A stretch of 43,462 nt of DNA from Gammaproteobacteria bacterium (GCA_028868515.1 JAGWUI010000022.1:1-43462), one strand, 5' to 3'; shown: positions 7,963-17,695, counted from the stretch's first letter. Notes: generated by a model from the sequence alone, not told the origin. Program-made: numbers and translations.

Positions 7963-9009
7963 CTACAATCCCATTATATCCTGATTCTCTGTCCCGCAAG
8001 TCGGGCAAAAACCAAAAAATGAATTGTGGCGTGTATTACACTTCGGACAATTCCGATAAAGCTTTAACCCACAAAACATACAAAAATTACTCACCACATC
8101 TTTGCTCTCAAGCAACTGACGTTCACAGCTAGGGCATACATTTGCCGCTAACTTCTTAATCGCAATGATATGATCCAACTTCTGACGACGTTCATTTTCA
8201 TCTGCTTTTGCAGTCAATTGACGCTGCGCTAAATACGCCTGCATCCAACCAATGCCATAATATCCACACACCAGCACCAGAATTAATCCAACGATATAAC
8301 GTACATAGCCGCCATAACTCGGTAAATAAGGCACAAGTTCAACAAAGAAACTAAAGAGCGCAAAGAAAATAAAGCCCCACACAAATGGCCAATATTTACT
8401 TTTACGCTGACGGACAAACAACCAAACCGCCGCAACAATGAGCGGCAAAATGAACAACAAGCGATATCCAAACACCTGTAATTGTTGCTTGAACACTGCA
8501 TGATCATAGCGTTGATTGCTCTCTTGCTCTAACTCTCGATATTGCGGATAGAGCTGATCACTTTGTTGATTCAGCAACAATAACTGATGATCCAGATCGG
8601 CAATTTTCTGTTGTGTCTGCACTTGACTGGTTTTCAGTTCCTCAAGTTTCTTCGTCCGTGCAATTAACTCTGGGTTTTGATCAGATCGGTTGGTCACCGC
8701 ACGAGTCGCCAACCAATTCTGGAAATTAACATGCTCAGTATCATATTGGCTTTGCGCGGCACTCAGTGATTGCTGCAATAAATCGCGCTGATCACTTTTC
8801 TCACTCTGCTCAATCTCAAGATTCTTCTTCGTTTGCTTCAATGCAAGAAACTGAGGCGTTGCAAACTGCTCAGGCGTCAAATCATGCGTAGTCAGCGGTA
8901 AATCACGAATAATCAAACCACCAAATCCCACCAAAAACCATGCAAACAAAATGGCAACAAGCCACATCGTCAGACCAAATAGCTTTTCTGGTTGCAGGAG
9001 TGTTTTCAT
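7963..9009 (-). CDS. Membrane protein with coiled coil and C-terminal double zinc ribbon
   Basis: A 348-residue protein of unknown function. One membrane segment lies near 12-35, followed by a long Gln/Glu/Leu-rich predicted coiled coil (about 50-170), then three more membrane segments (about 183-255). The cytoplasmic-looking tail carries two zinc-ribbon knuckle pairs: CPSC...CMFC and CPKC...CPTC near the C-terminus. The pattern suggests a scaffold or sensor anchored in the inner membrane with the coiled coil on one side. It ends close to the SGNH gene (convergent) and follows a small exported protein on the same strand after about 70 bases, so the two may be co-transcribed. Confidence 0.78.
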   Translation of the reverse strand: MKTLLQPEKLFGLTMWLVAILFAWFLVGFGGLIIRDLPLTTHDLTPEQFATPQFLALKQTKKNLEIEQSEKSDQRDLLQQSLSAAQSQYDTEHVNFQNWLATRAVTNRSDQNPELIARTKKLEELKTSQVQTQQKIADLDHQLLLLNQQSDQLYPQYRELEQESNQRYDHAVFKQQLQVFGYRLLFILPLIVAAVWLFVRQRKSKYWPFVWGFIFFALFSFFVELVPYLPSYGGYVRYIVGLILVLVCGYYGIGWMQAYLAQRQLTAKADENERRQKLDHIIAIKKLAANVCPSCERQLLESKDVVSNFCMFCGLKLYRNCPKCNTRHNSFFGFCPTCGTENQDIMGL

Positions 9010-9078
9010 GGTCGGTTCCTTATGGCGATTGATACGCTTTTAATTGATTAGAACAAGTTTCTTACAACAAACGATACT

Positions 9079-9639
9079 TTACTTTTGAGAAGCTGGTGCT
9101 TTACCACTCTCAACAATCTGATTCAACTCAGTTTCCTGTTTACCCACTTGCTGATATTGCGCAGCCATACAACCTGCGATCAGCTCTAGAATTTCATTAA
9201 TATTTTTAGTCGGATCATACTTTGCCTTCGCAGCTTGTGCCGCGCCCTTTATCCGACAATAACCCAATCCACTGGACTCTCGATCAGTGAGATATTTGAT
9301 ATATACATTCGACATTTGTAAGTAAGCTGTAAATTGAGCATTCGCTTGAGAGTGCGAAATTGAAGTCTTACTCGCCTCTAACATCGCGCAGCGATTCTTA
9401 TATTTTGGATTGTTTGGAACGCATTTTGAAAACTCATCATCCAATGCTTTTTCACGAGCAGCCTCTGCCGAAGTCGCAGCAGAATCAGCTGGAGCTGCAC
9501 TAACTGGAGCTGTATTAGTAGTGGTTTGGTCTACTTTGCTGGTTTGATCTACGGGATTGCTCGCCGCCACATTTACAGATTCAGCGTGGGCAAAAACTCC
9601 AATAAATACGAATGAACAGGCTAATAATTTAAGTTTCAA
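9079..9639 (-). CDS. Small exported protein of unknown function
   Basis: A 186-residue protein with a clear Sec signal peptide (MKLKLLACSFVFIGVFAHA), followed by an Ala/Thr/Ser-rich low-complexity segment (about 20-65). A more structured domain then holds four cysteines (CVPN, RCAML, YCRI, AGCM) that could form disulfides. Translation appears to start at TTG 9637-9639, preceded by a GAAGATGGA purine-rich stretch; no in-frame ATG would keep the signal peptide. I do not recognise the family. It lies on the same strand as the zinc-ribbon membrane protein. Confidence 0.68.
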   Translation of the reverse strand: MKLKLLACSFVFIGVFAHAESVNVAASNPVDQTSKVDQTTTNTAPVSAAPADSAATSAEAAREKALDDEFSKCVPNNPKYKNRCAMLEASKTSISHSQANAQFTAYLQMSNVYIKYLTDRESSGLGYCRIKGAAQAAKAKYDPTKNINEILELIAGCMAAQYQQVGKQETELNQIVESGKAPASQK

Positions 9640-9693
9640 AATCCATCTTCTTTGTTAGTGAATAATTCCAATACTTTACACATTGATCAGACG

Positions 9694-9726
9694 AAAAAAA
9701 AGAGCATCACTATGGATACTCTTTTT
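9694..9726 (-). terminator. Intrinsic terminator of mnmG
   Basis: On the minus strand a 12-bp stem (arms 9715-9726 and 9697-9708, one G-U pair) is followed by an uninterrupted U-tract. It lies about 33 bases after the mnmG stop, which fits a Rho-independent terminator. Confidence 0.75.
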
Positions 9727-9758
9727 ATCATCGAAATACAAATTATAAATTTAATGCA

Positions 9759-11636
9759 TTAGCCAGCTTTCTGCATTCCCAATCTTTTCACCATAATCAG
9801 CAACAACTGAACCGCCGCAGGGGTCACACCTTGAATACGCCCCGCCTGCGCCAATGTCGCAGGACGAACAGCTTTCAGCTTCATGGTGATTTCCCGCGAC
9901 AAACCAGATACCGCATCATAGTCAAAATCAACAGGTAGCACAGTCTCTTCATAACGCTTCAAATGCGCCACATCATCTTGCTGACGATCGATATAGCCTG
10001 AGTATTTCACAGCAATTTCGATCTGCTCACCGACCATTGGTGTCGCATCAGAATCAGTCAATTCTGCAATCTGAGCAAAGGTCACATTAGGGCGTTTCAG
10101 CAAATCATAGGCATTGTTTTCACGGCTCAGGACTTCGCCAGTTTGTTCGATGAATGCCATACCGAGTTTGTTATTCGGCGTTGCCCATATGCCTTTTAGG
10201 CGTGCAGATTCACGCTCAATCGATTCGATCTTTTCACAATAAGCAGCCCAGCGCTCATCACTGACTAAACCTAATTTGCGCCCTGCTTCCGTCAAACGTT
10301 GGTCAGCATTATCTTCGCGCAGCATCAAACGATATTCCGCACGACTGGTAAACATACGATACGGTTCTTTCGTTCCGTGCGTAATCAAATCATCGACCAT
10401 CACGCCCAAATACGCTTGATCACGTGTTGGAGTCCAGCTTTCTTCATCTGCTGCACGACGCGCAGCGTTGAGACCTGCCAATAAGCCTTGTGCGCCCGCT
10501 TCTTCATAACCCGTCGTACCATTGATCTGACCTGCAAAATACAGATTATTGATCGACTTGGTTTCAAGCGTAGGCTTCAAATTTTGTGGATTGAAATAAT
10601 CATATTCAATCGCATAACCTGGACGTGTGATGTGGGCATTTTCCAAGCCTTTCATCGAACGAACCAGCTTTAATTGAATATCAAACGGTAGACTTGTTGA
10701 AATCCCGTTTGGATACAGTTCATGCGTATTCAAGCCTTCTGGCTCAATGAAAATCTGATGGCTATCTTTATCCGCAAAACGATGAATCTTGTCTTCAATC
10801 GACGGACAATAACGAGGTCCAACGCCTTCAATCACACCGGTATACATCGGTGAACGATCCAGACCGCTACGGATAATGTCATGTGTATCGAGATTGGTAT
10901 GAGTCATCCAGCAGTTCACTTGACGCGGATGCATCGACACATCACCCATGAATGACATGACTGGCATCGGTGTATCACCCGGCTGAGGAATCATCACAGA
11001 GAAATCGACTGATTTAGCATCAATCCGTGGTGGTGTACCAGTTTTTAGACGACCTACAGGCAACTTCAACTCGCGCAAACGATCTGCCAATGCAATCGAC
11101 GGCGGATCACCTGCACGACCACCGCGTGATTTTTCTAAACCAATATGAATAATGCCGCCCAAGAACGTTCCACTAGTCAATACGACAGTCTTTGATTCAA
11201 AACGGATACCCGTCTGCGTCACCACGCCTTTAACTGTATCGCCTTCAACAATAAGATCATCAGCGGCTTGCTGAAAAATATCGAGATTTGGTTGATTTTC
11301 AAGCATTGAGCGAATCGCAGCTTTATACAAAATACGATCAGCCTGCGCACGTGTTGCACGAACGGCAGCGCCCTTGCGGCTGTTCAATACGCGAAACTGA
11401 ATCCCCGCATGATCAGTTGCCAGTGCCATTGCACCACCCAACGCATCAATCTCACGCACCAGATGAGACTTACCAATCCCACCAATCGCAGGATTACAAC
11501 TCATTTGTCCCAATGTTTCGATGTTATGTGTCAAAAGCAATGTTTGACGTCCCATACGCGCAGCCGCAAGCGCCGCTTCCGTACCCGCATGCCCACCGCC
11601 AATGACGATGACATCGTATGATTTTGGGTAGTGCAT
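9759..11636 (-). CDS. mnmG: tRNA uridine 5-carboxymethylaminomethyl modification enzyme MnmG (GidA)
   Basis: A 625-residue FAD enzyme that, with the GTPase MnmE, installs the cmnm5 group at U34 of tRNAs reading NNA/NNG codons. The dinucleotide fold [17 protein letters not shown] starts at residue 13. Family signatures include [40 protein letters not shown] and [19 protein letters not shown], and the helical C-terminal MnmE-binding domain ends with the pattern [14 protein letters not shown]. Length is typical (about 625-630). An extended -10 lies about 100 bases upstream, and a good terminator follows the stop. mnmE is not adjacent. Confidence 0.97.
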   Translation of the reverse strand: MHYPKSYDVIVIGGGHAGTEAALAAARMGRQTLLLTHNIETLGQMSCNPAIGGIGKSHLVREIDALGGAMALATDHAGIQFRVLNSRKGAAVRATRAQADRILYKAAIRSMLENQPNLDIFQQAADDLIVEGDTVKGVVTQTGIRFESKTVVLTSGTFLGGIIHIGLEKSRGGRAGDPPSIALADRLRELKLPVGRLKTGTPPRIDAKSVDFSVMIPQPGDTPMPVMSFMGDVSMHPRQVNCWMTHTNLDTHDIIRSGLDRSPMYTGVIEGVGPRYCPSIEDKIHRFADKDSHQIFIEPEGLNTHELYPNGISTSLPFDIQLKLVRSMKGLENAHITRPGYAIEYDYFNPQNLKPTLETKSINNLYFAGQINGTTGYEEAGAQGLLAGLNAARRAADEESWTPTRDQAYLGVMVDDLITHGTKEPYRMFTSRAEYRLMLREDNADQRLTEAGRKLGLVSDERWAAYCEKIESIERESARLKGIWATPNNKLGMAFIEQTGEVLSRENNAYDLLKRPNVTFAQIAELTDSDATPMVGEQIEIAVKYSGYIDRQQDDVAHLKRYEETVLPVDFDYDAVSGLSREITMKLKAVRPATLAQAGRIQGVTPAAVQLLLIMVKRLGMQKAG

Positions 11637-12016
11637 GATGGTGACCTCTAAACACTGGGTTTAACAAAATTTGAAAAAATGAATACGAATCATCAGATAC
11701 AACGAAAAATATCGTTGTCCAAAAATATAGCGGGACATTATAGCAAATTTTTGGAAACTCGGCTTGGAAGTAAACATGTATCTAAAAATGAATAGATCAA
11801 ATCATCAAACTCTTAAAACTGCATCAATAACGACCACAAAACTTATTAATAGTCGAGCGCTCATTATGGCAAATAGATCATTTACAAATAGCATTTTTTG
11901 CAATTGTTTTTGTCAATAAATAGTCATATTCTTACTTATGATGTAAATGAATTACATCTTAATCAAACCGAATACAAGGTGCCATTGCAGTCCCTTAAAA
12001 GGGGAAAGGAAGTCCT
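11637..12016. other. Divergent non-coding region between mnmG and the AdeT-like gene
   Basis: About 380 bases without a supported gene. It contains a short hairpin in the mnmG leader (ACAACGA at 11699-11705 against TCGTTGT), the mnmG promoter, and a 7-bp inverted repeat GATGTAA (940-946 of this kilobase) / TTACATC upstream of the AdeT-like gene at 11940-11958. That repeat could be an operator but has no recognised owner. Confidence 0.5.
11737..11745 (-). promoter_or_regulatory. Extended -10 promoter element of mnmG
   Basis: On the minus strand the sequence TGCTATAAT is a perfect extended -10 (TGnTATAAT). No good -35 is seen, as is common for extended -10 promoters. It lies about 100 bases upstream of the mnmG start. 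Confidence 0.6.
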
Positions 12017-13009
12017 ATGAAGACTCAACTACAGCTATTAAGCGCAATCACGCTACTCACACTCGCAACTACCTCATATGCTCAAACTCTGTGTGTTTTT
12101 GATCCGCTAGGAACGCAAGGCGACTCCTATTTCTTCATGAAAGACTACGCCATTGCAGCCAAGCAATGGGGCGCGGATATTACGTTAAAACCATACACCG
12201 ATGACCAGAAAGCCAATGATGCCTTCAAAGATGGTAAATGTGACGCTCTGACCACGATTGGAACGCGCGCACGTCAATTTAACAGTTTCACAGGATCTAT
12301 CGATTCCGTGGGCGGTGTACCTGATGATGCGGTTGCAAAAAGTATCATTCTTTTGATGGCTAATCCGAAAATTGCATCAGAAATGGTCAGTGGGGATAGT
12401 GAAGTCGCTGGAGTATCTGCCGTAGGCGCAGCATATCCAATGACAGCAGACAGAACCATTAACAGTATGGCGAGAATGGCTGGCAAGAGCTTCGGAGCAT
12501 TATCATTCGATAAGCCGCAGCTAGTGATGGCAGAAAAGATGGGCTGTAATGTGATTCCCGTTTCGATTACAACAATCGCTAACAAATTCAATAGCGGGCA
12601 ACTTCAGATCATCGCCTTACCTGCTTACGCGTTTAAAGCGCTTGATCTTGCTAAAGGTATGAGCAATAAAGGTGCTATTGTCAATTATCATGCGGCTTAC
12701 ATCACAACACAGGTCCTCATTCATCCAAGCAATTTTCCTGATGGATATGGACAAAAAAGCCGCTCATGGATGGCAGGACAGCTCACCAATCAAATGAAAT
12801 CCGTGAAAAAAATGGAAGGAAGTATTGATCCGAAATACTGGATGGAACTTCCTGCGAATGACAAACTCGTATACGACAAACTATTCCGCCAAGTACGACT
12901 TGATCTCGCGAAGGAAGGCATTTACAACAAACGTATGATGGGGATCCTGAAAAAAGTTCGCTGTCAGCAAAACCCATCAAGCTTTGAATGTCCAATGCAT
13001 GATGAATAA
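12017..13009 (+). CDS. AdeT-like putative solute-binding protein
   Basis: A 330-residue periplasmic protein with a signal peptide ending SYA (about residue 22). The mature part opens LCVFDPLGTQGDSYFFMKDYA and contains KCDALTTIGTRARQFNSFTGSIDSVGG, the pattern of the AdeT1/AdeT2 family described in Acinetobacter. These were first reported as RND efflux components linked to aminoglycoside resistance, but the fold is that of a TRAP-like substrate-binding protein. AAAGGA lies about 10 bases before the ATG. No transporter membrane gene adjoins, so the partner is unknown. A C-terminal pair of cysteines (VRCQQ...FECP) may form a disulfide. Assignment to the family is by remembered pattern. Confidence 0.75.
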   Translation: MKTQLQLLSAITLLTLATTSYAQTLCVFDPLGTQGDSYFFMKDYAIAAKQWGADITLKPYTDDQKANDAFKDGKCDALTTIGTRARQFNSFTGSIDSVGGVPDDAVAKSIILLMANPKIASEMVSGDSEVAGVSAVGAAYPMTADRTINSMARMAGKSFGALSFDKPQLVMAEKMGCNVIPVSITTIANKFNSGQLQIIALPAYAFKALDLAKGMSNKGAIVNYHAAYITTQVLIHPSNFPDGYGQKSRSWMAGQLTNQMKSVKKMEGSIDPKYWMELPANDKLVYDKLFRQVRLDLAKEGIYNKRMMGILKKVRCQQNPSSFECPMHDE

Positions 13010-13019
13010 GTAATATCCA

Positions 13020-13060
13020 CTCAAACATAGGTATCTCTCTCGACCATACCTATGTTTGAG
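13020..13060. terminator. Perfect 15-bp hairpin after the AdeT-like gene
   Basis: Arms 13020-13034 and 13046-13060 are perfectly complementary around an 11-base loop, starting 10 bases after the stop. There is no U-tract, so it may be a Rho-dependent 3' end stabiliser rather than an intrinsic terminator. Confidence 0.6.
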
Positions 13061-13180
13061 ACTCATGATAAAACATCTGAGAAATGCTTAAAAATTTGCC
13101 AGTCAGATATATATGCGTGTAAATAAGTCAATTCTCTATTGCACACAACACCAAACTTACCTAAAATACCGCTCCAGAAC

Positions 13181-13257
13181 AGGCGTATAGCTCAGTTGGT
13201 TAGAGCACCACCTTGACATGGTGGGGGTCGCTAGTTCGAGTCTAGTTACGCCTACCA
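13181..13257 (+). tRNA. tRNA-Val (anticodon GAC)
   Basis: A 77-base cloverleaf with acceptor stem AGGCGTA/TACGCCT, D-loop AGCTCAGTTGGTTAGAGC, anticodon loop TTGACAT between CCACC and GGTGG stems, T-arm CTAGTTCGAGTCTAG, and an encoded CCA. The anticodon GAC reads GUC/GUU valine codons. A terminator follows at 13276. Confidence 0.95.
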
Positions 13258-13275
13258 AATTCGGTAGATAGATTA

Positions 13276-13309
13276 GCCACTTAAACACTTTTGTTTAAGT
13301 GGCTTTTTT
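13276..13309 (+). terminator. Intrinsic terminator of tRNA-Val(GAC)
   Basis: Perfect 11-bp stem GCCACTTAAAC (13276-13286) / GTTTAAGTGGC (13293-13303) followed by six T residues. Confidence 0.88.
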
Positions 13310-13322
13310 ATTTTCAGAGTAT

Positions 13323-13366
13323 TTTGGCGTTAGTTATACTAATGCCAAAGTATAGCTAACGCCAAA
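13323..13366. repeat. 18-bp inverted repeat overlapping the tgpA stop codon
   Basis: Arms 13323-13340 (TTTGGCGTTAGTTATACT) and 13349-13366 are complementary with one mismatch. The right arm contains the TAG stop of tgpA (13356-13358) on the minus strand. No U-tract follows. Confidence 0.6.
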
Positions 13367-15464
13367 GCTTAACCACTCGCCATAGTGCTTTCTGCTCAAT
13401 TTTCATATCACCACCATCATTTGCATAACGCGCCCGACTATAAATCTCCGCAAGCGTCTTTGCTTGCGCTTGATAACGTGGAATGTGTTCAAGGCGGGCA
13501 AGCCAATGCAATACACCCTCATGGGCTTGTCGCGCTAGGTCTTGCTTTTCTAATCTCTTAGACAATCGTATCAAAGGCGCATCCAAAGGATGCCAAATTG
13601 GTCTTCGACGCCACCACATTATTCCAACCACTACAAGCAGCACTGAGATAAATGCTCCAAACATAATCCAGACTTGCATCATCTGTGAACGAAAGCCAAA
13701 CATCTTGAATAAGAAGTTTTCTTGATTCTGTTCATCAAAGCCGACAACTTTTTGTTGCCACTCATATTTAGCGTAATCTACCCACGCTCGCATCCGTCCA
13801 AGCATACGGAACTGGTTATATCGCAAACTACCTGCCAATCCGCTACCAAACATCGTCGGATCTTGGGCAGTCAGTGCATCCATTCCCTGTCTCACGCGTT
13901 CTGGCGCAACCATTGCGGTTGGATCAAATCGTACCCAACCACGCCCAGCCAGCCATACTTCACTCCACGCATGTGCATCCATTTGTCTAATTTCGAAGGT
14001 TTTGCCATCTCGCCCAACTTGTCCGCCTTGATAACCCACGACCACACGAGCAGGAACTCCAGCAGCACGCATTAAAAACGTAAATGACGATGCATAATGC
14101 TCGCAAAACCCTCGTTTTGTATTAAATAGAAATTGATCAATCCGATCACCATCCAGTGTTGGCGGCTTCAATGTATAAATAAAATGTTCATGCCGATACC
14201 ATGCCATGAGTGCATTAGCATAGACTTCTGGATTGTGCTGTGCGCTTGCAAAAAGTTTGGTTGCCAAAGCACGGGCTTTGGGATTTGTACCGATCGGGAG
14301 TTGCAATGTGTCCTTGGCTAACCAATCAGGCAACTCAACATCAATCTGATTGACATCAACCTGATACAAGTGAAATGTCGTTTGCAACACAACAGCATCA
14401 TCAGCTCGCAAAGTATATTCACGAGTCAAACCTGCTTGCGAATCCATACTAAAAGGCAAATCTAATGCAAATAACCAAGGTTGCTGTGTTGGTTCCATGA
14501 TTAACTGATATTGCTTTGGCTCAGTCTTTTTAAAATCCAGACCATTCATCAACCATGATGGCGCAGGCTTACCGCCCATTGCGATGGACTTTAACTGTGG
14601 ATCTGAGCTTGGTCGCCAAGTTCGGCCATCGAAAGAGCCTAAAACCAAACCGCGCCAATACAAAGATGATCTTGGCGGCAACTGACCATCATCAAAAATC
14701 GCACGAAACGCCAACTCACTGGATTGACTGAGATCAGCAATATCACCGGGTGACATAGAGTCACTAATCCCTGTTTGAGATTGCCCTTGATTAAGATGCA
14801 ACGTCCACAGTGGCGGCATACGTGGAAAAAAGATAAATAAAATGACCATCAAAGGAACAGCTTGGATAATGATTAACCCCAAAACCCTGCCACTTCGGTA
14901 GCCCATTAATTGATGATTCTTTTGAATAAAACTTTCTTGAACAAAGGACGCCTGTTGGGACTCTAACTGTTCAGAACTCGGCGTATTTTGTTTCACCATT
15001 GCCAACAAAATTGCAAGCGCCGTACAAGCTGCCCAAATTGCAGTAATCAAATCCTGATCAAACAAAAACTGAGCAGCTGTGATAAATAAATTAAACGTCA
15101 GTACAACATAAATGTCTCGCCAAGCATTGACCTCAAAAAGCTTGCCCAGCAAGCAAATCATTAAAAAAGCTGTGCCCGCGTCCACCCCAACAAAAGTATG
15201 ATACGACTGAAAGATACCGAACATACCGCCCAGAAATACAACACTTTGCACGATTTTTTGACGTGTCTTATGTTGGTTGGTTTTTTGCGAGCTTGAATCT
15301 GCTGCCCCAAATATTTTCTGATGAATCCATGATAATTGCGACAACACCACCAGAATCGATAAGAAGGTTAGCCAAGACGGTAAATGCCCAATATGCGGTA
15401 ACACCACCATAAGCTGGGTCAGCATCAATGCATTACGCGCAGACAGATGTATCGAACGCATCAC
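13356..15464 (-). CDS. tgpA: TgpA-type membrane transglutaminase-like protein
   Basis: A 702-residue inner-membrane protein with an N-terminal block of membrane helices (DUF3488, about 1-215), a periplasmic region with a papain-like transglutaminase core, another membrane helix near 590-612, and a short cytoplasmic tail. The catalytic triad is visible: Cys454 in RGFCEHYASS, His498 in DAHAW and Asp514 in VRFDPT. Pseudomonas TgpA is essential and periplasm-facing; its substrate is not established. Its start overlaps the DUF58 stop by 4 bases, and with moxR it forms the widespread MoxR/DUF58/transglutaminase operon. Length fits the family (about 660-700). Confidence 0.88.
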   Translation of the reverse strand: MMRSIHLSARNALMLTQLMVVLPHIGHLPSWLTFLSILVVLSQLSWIHQKIFGAADSSSQKTNQHKTRQKIVQSVVFLGGMFGIFQSYHTFVGVDAGTAFLMICLLGKLFEVNAWRDIYVVLTFNLFITAAQFLFDQDLITAIWAACTALAILLAMVKQNTPSSEQLESQQASFVQESFIQKNHQLMGYRSGRVLGLIIIQAVPLMVILFIFFPRMPPLWTLHLNQGQSQTGISDSMSPGDIADLSQSSELAFRAIFDDGQLPPRSSLYWRGLVLGSFDGRTWRPSSDPQLKSIAMGGKPAPSWLMNGLDFKKTEPKQYQLIMEPTQQPWLFALDLPFSMDSQAGLTREYTLRADDAVVLQTTFHLYQVDVNQIDVELPDWLAKDTLQLPIGTNPKARALATKLFASAQHNPEVYANALMAWYRHEHFIYTLKPPTLDGDRIDQFLFNTKRGFCEHYASSFTFLMRAAGVPARVVVGYQGGQVGRDGKTFEIRQMDAHAWSEVWLAGRGWVRFDPTAMVAPERVRQGMDALTAQDPTMFGSGLAGSLRYNQFRMLGRMRAWVDYAKYEWQQKVVGFDEQNQENFLFKMFGFRSQMMQVWIMFGAFISVLLVVVGIMWWRRRPIWHPLDAPLIRLSKRLEKQDLARQAHEGVLHWLARLEHIPRYQAQAKTLAEIYSRARYANDGGDMKIEQKALWRVVKLWR

Positions 15465-16414
15465 TCCACCTCCGCCAGCAAACGCAATGCTGCTTTTTGG
15501 TGAAGCAATCCTTGCCCTATAGATAAAGATTGCTGACGTACTTTTAATTCAAATGAAACGTGTTCTTCGGTCAAACGCTTCACCCAATACGCTAACTGCG
15601 ATAAACGCAATTCATGACCACCATGCATCGCATCGTAGTCCAGTAATTGCTCACGTCCGCACGGATCTGAAAAGCGTTTCGTCATCATCCCCTGCCCACG
15701 CGCCAAATGCCCCCATGACACATGAGCTAATGATTCACCCTCTATAAAAGAACGTAAATCATCAAACTCATCTTGGCCTGCTACACGTAAGACGGACTCA
15801 TCGTCATCATCACTAAGCGTCCGTTGTCCATTCAGTATGCCTTCTATAGGCTGAGGCGACACCCATGCTGGCTCATTAAACCGCACATAAGTCCACGCGC
15901 GTAATATGCCTAATGGATAAACCGTAGATACACTCAGACGTGGTGGTAAAAACTTGCCTCGGGTTGGTGTTTTTAACTGCATCGTAATCAGCGTTGCGCG
16001 ATCTAGCACTGGAATCGTCAGAATCTGATCATCCCATTCCAACTTGATCTGACAAGCAATCTGCCGACCTTTAGGAGTAATTCTGATGCGATAATTAGTA
16101 TATGTCCCAGCTTCACAATCAGATGCATCAACCGCTTCCAGTAATAATCCTGATAAATTATTAAAGGTATGATGCATCACAACGACCAGCACACTCCCTA
16201 GAAAAAAGCATAAACCCAGCACTAGATTATTGGCGTAATTAATACCAGCAATAAAAATAGCCAGCATCATGAAGGCATATAAACCACCTTCTCGACTTAA
16301 AAAAATAAAGACCTGACGTTGTGTGAGACGAACTTGTTTAACTGGAGGCAAGCGGCGATTTTGCCAATCTCGGAATCTCTTTTGAAACCAACGTTGAGAT
16401 ATTTGCACAGCCAT
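15461..16414 (-). CDS. DUF58 domain protein of the MoxR operon
   Basis: A 317-residue protein with two adjacent membrane helices near 38-82 and a C-terminal DUF58 domain. The hallmark is the segment DEFDDLRSFIEGESLAHVSW (210s-230s) with GHLARGQGMMTKRF, equivalent to the family pattern GDxFxxLRxYxxGDxxRxIxW. The domain is related to von Willebrand A folds and is thought to work with MoxR ATPases in assembling or activating envelope proteins. It overlaps tgpA by 4 bases and follows moxR by about 63 bases. Confidence 0.85.
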   Translation of the reverse strand: MAVQISQRWFQKRFRDWQNRRLPPVKQVRLTQRQVFIFLSREGGLYAFMMLAIFIAGINYANNLVLGLCFFLGSVLVVVMHHTFNNLSGLLLEAVDASDCEAGTYTNYRIRITPKGRQIACQIKLEWDDQILTIPVLDRATLITMQLKTPTRGKFLPPRLSVSTVYPLGILRAWTYVRFNEPAWVSPQPIEGILNGQRTLSDDDDESVLRVAGQDEFDDLRSFIEGESLAHVSWGHLARGQGMMTKRFSDPCGREQLLDYDAMHGGHELRLSQLAYWVKRLTEEHVSFELKVRQQSLSIGQGLLHQKAALRLLAEVE

Positions 16415-16477
16415 CAGAAATCCGTTTTACTTGATTGACATGAACTTGATTCAGGGTAATTTAAGACTTAAAAAATA

Positions 16478-17521
16478 TTAAACCACTACAGCAACTTGTT
16501 TTAAAACTTGCTGTGCTGGTGACGTGCCATCAGTCAATCCACCCAAACGATGATCCGCAACAGCAGCAAAAACCGCCTGAATATCCTCTGGAATCACATA
16601 ACTACGCCCCGCCACAAACGCATAGGCTTGTGCTGCCCGCTTCAATGCCAACACACCACGCGTAGACAAACCAACATGCTGACGAGACTCACGTGTTTTT
16701 GCCACTAAACGCTGAAGATAATCCAACACAGGTGAAGCCAAATGAACTTGGTGTAAGCTCGCTTGCCATTCAAGCAATGTGGTTTGATCCAATAAAGGTT
16801 GCATCTGTGCAAGCATTTGTCGGCGATCTAATCCAAGCAACAAATCCCGCTCAGCCTGCTCTGAGGGATAACCCAAAGATAAACACATTAAGAATCGATC
16901 CAGCTGTGATTCTGGCAGTGGATATGTACCTGCCTGTTGAAAAGGATTCTGCGTCGCTATCACAAAAAATGGCTGCGGCAAAACCCGTGTTTGACCATCT
17001 TGAGAAACTTGTCGTTCTTCCATCGCCTCAAGAAGCGCACTTTGTGTTTTTGGACTTGTGCGATTGATTTCATCCGCCAATAAAACTTGGGTAAATACTG
17101 GGCCTGCACGAAATTCAAATTGTTGTTTTTCAGGATTAAAAATCGAAAAACCCAAAATATCTGAAGGCAACATATCGCTCGTGAACTGTACACGACGATA
17201 CGTGAGTCCCAATCCACGCGCCAAACTCTCAGCAAGCGTGGTTTTTCCCATCCCAGGTAAATCCTGCAACAACAAATGCCCACCCGCTAACAAGCAGGTC
17301 AGGGATAACTTAATTTGTTCTGGTTTATCTAAAATAATATGACGTAACGCGACCAATGCCGCTTCGATTTTTGGATGTGCAGTTTGAAGTAATGTATTCA
17401 CTACAGCGACATCCGAGCGCGGGGATTGTGATTCAGAAGATGTTGAAAATAGATTGTTTGCACTTTGATTTGGACTTTGATTTGGACTTAATGTCACGAC
17501 GTAAACATCCTGATTGTTCAT
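16478..17521 (-). CDS. MoxR-family AAA+ ATPase
   Basis: A 347-residue AAA+ chaperone-type ATPase. Walker A is DLPGMGKTT (87-95), Walker B is LLADEINR, followed by the MoxR signature TSPKTQSALLEAMEERQVS, sensor 1 IATQNP, and ESQLDRFL. The frame is open upstream to 17587, but the ATG at 17521 is preferred because the extension is unlike the family. The N-terminus has a small tandem repeat (SPNQSPNQS) from a duplicated 12-base DNA unit. It heads the operon with DUF58 and tgpA. Confidence 0.88.
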   Translation of the reverse strand: MNNQDVYVVTLSPNQSPNQSANNLFSTSSESQSPRSDVAVVNTLLQTAHPKIEAALVALRHIILDKPEQIKLSLTCLLAGGHLLLQDLPGMGKTTLAESLARGLGLTYRRVQFTSDMLPSDILGFSIFNPEKQQFEFRAGPVFTQVLLADEINRTSPKTQSALLEAMEERQVSQDGQTRVLPQPFFVIATQNPFQQAGTYPLPESQLDRFLMCLSLGYPSEQAERDLLLGLDRRQMLAQMQPLLDQTTLLEWQASLHQVHLASPVLDYLQRLVAKTRESRQHVGLSTRGVLALKRAAQAYAFVAGRSYVIPEDIQAVFAAVADHRLGGLTDGTSPAQQVLKQVAVVV

Positions 17522-17624
17522 ACAAAAATATATCTCTAGTCTAACTGAAAAACATAGAGATACAACACGTAAACCAGACCACTGCACCCACCCAATTACG
17601 GTTTAATCCAAATGTGATTTCCAT

Positions 17625-17656
17625 AAAAAACACGCTACTTTGATCAAGTAACGTGT
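17625..17656 (-). terminator. Intrinsic terminator of mucD
   Basis: On the minus strand, ACACGTTACTT / AAGTAGCGTGT (one G-U pair, 5-base loop) is followed by a six-base U-tract, about 40 bases after the mucD stop. It separates mucD from the moxR operon. Confidence 0.8.
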
Positions 17657-17695
17657 CATTCACAACTGATCGGAAAAGATCAAACCGTTAATCTA

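Noticed and set aside
11288..11621. Overlapping plus-strand open frames of 70-105 codons
   Set aside because: They are antisense shadows of the highly conserved mnmG coding sequence.
13181..13257. tRNA-Val(GAC) as an integration site for a mobile island
   Set aside because: No repeated 3' tRNA fragment and no integrase are present in the window.
16693..17067. 124-codon plus-strand open frame
   Set aside because: It is antisense to moxR, whose motifs in the other frame are unambiguous.
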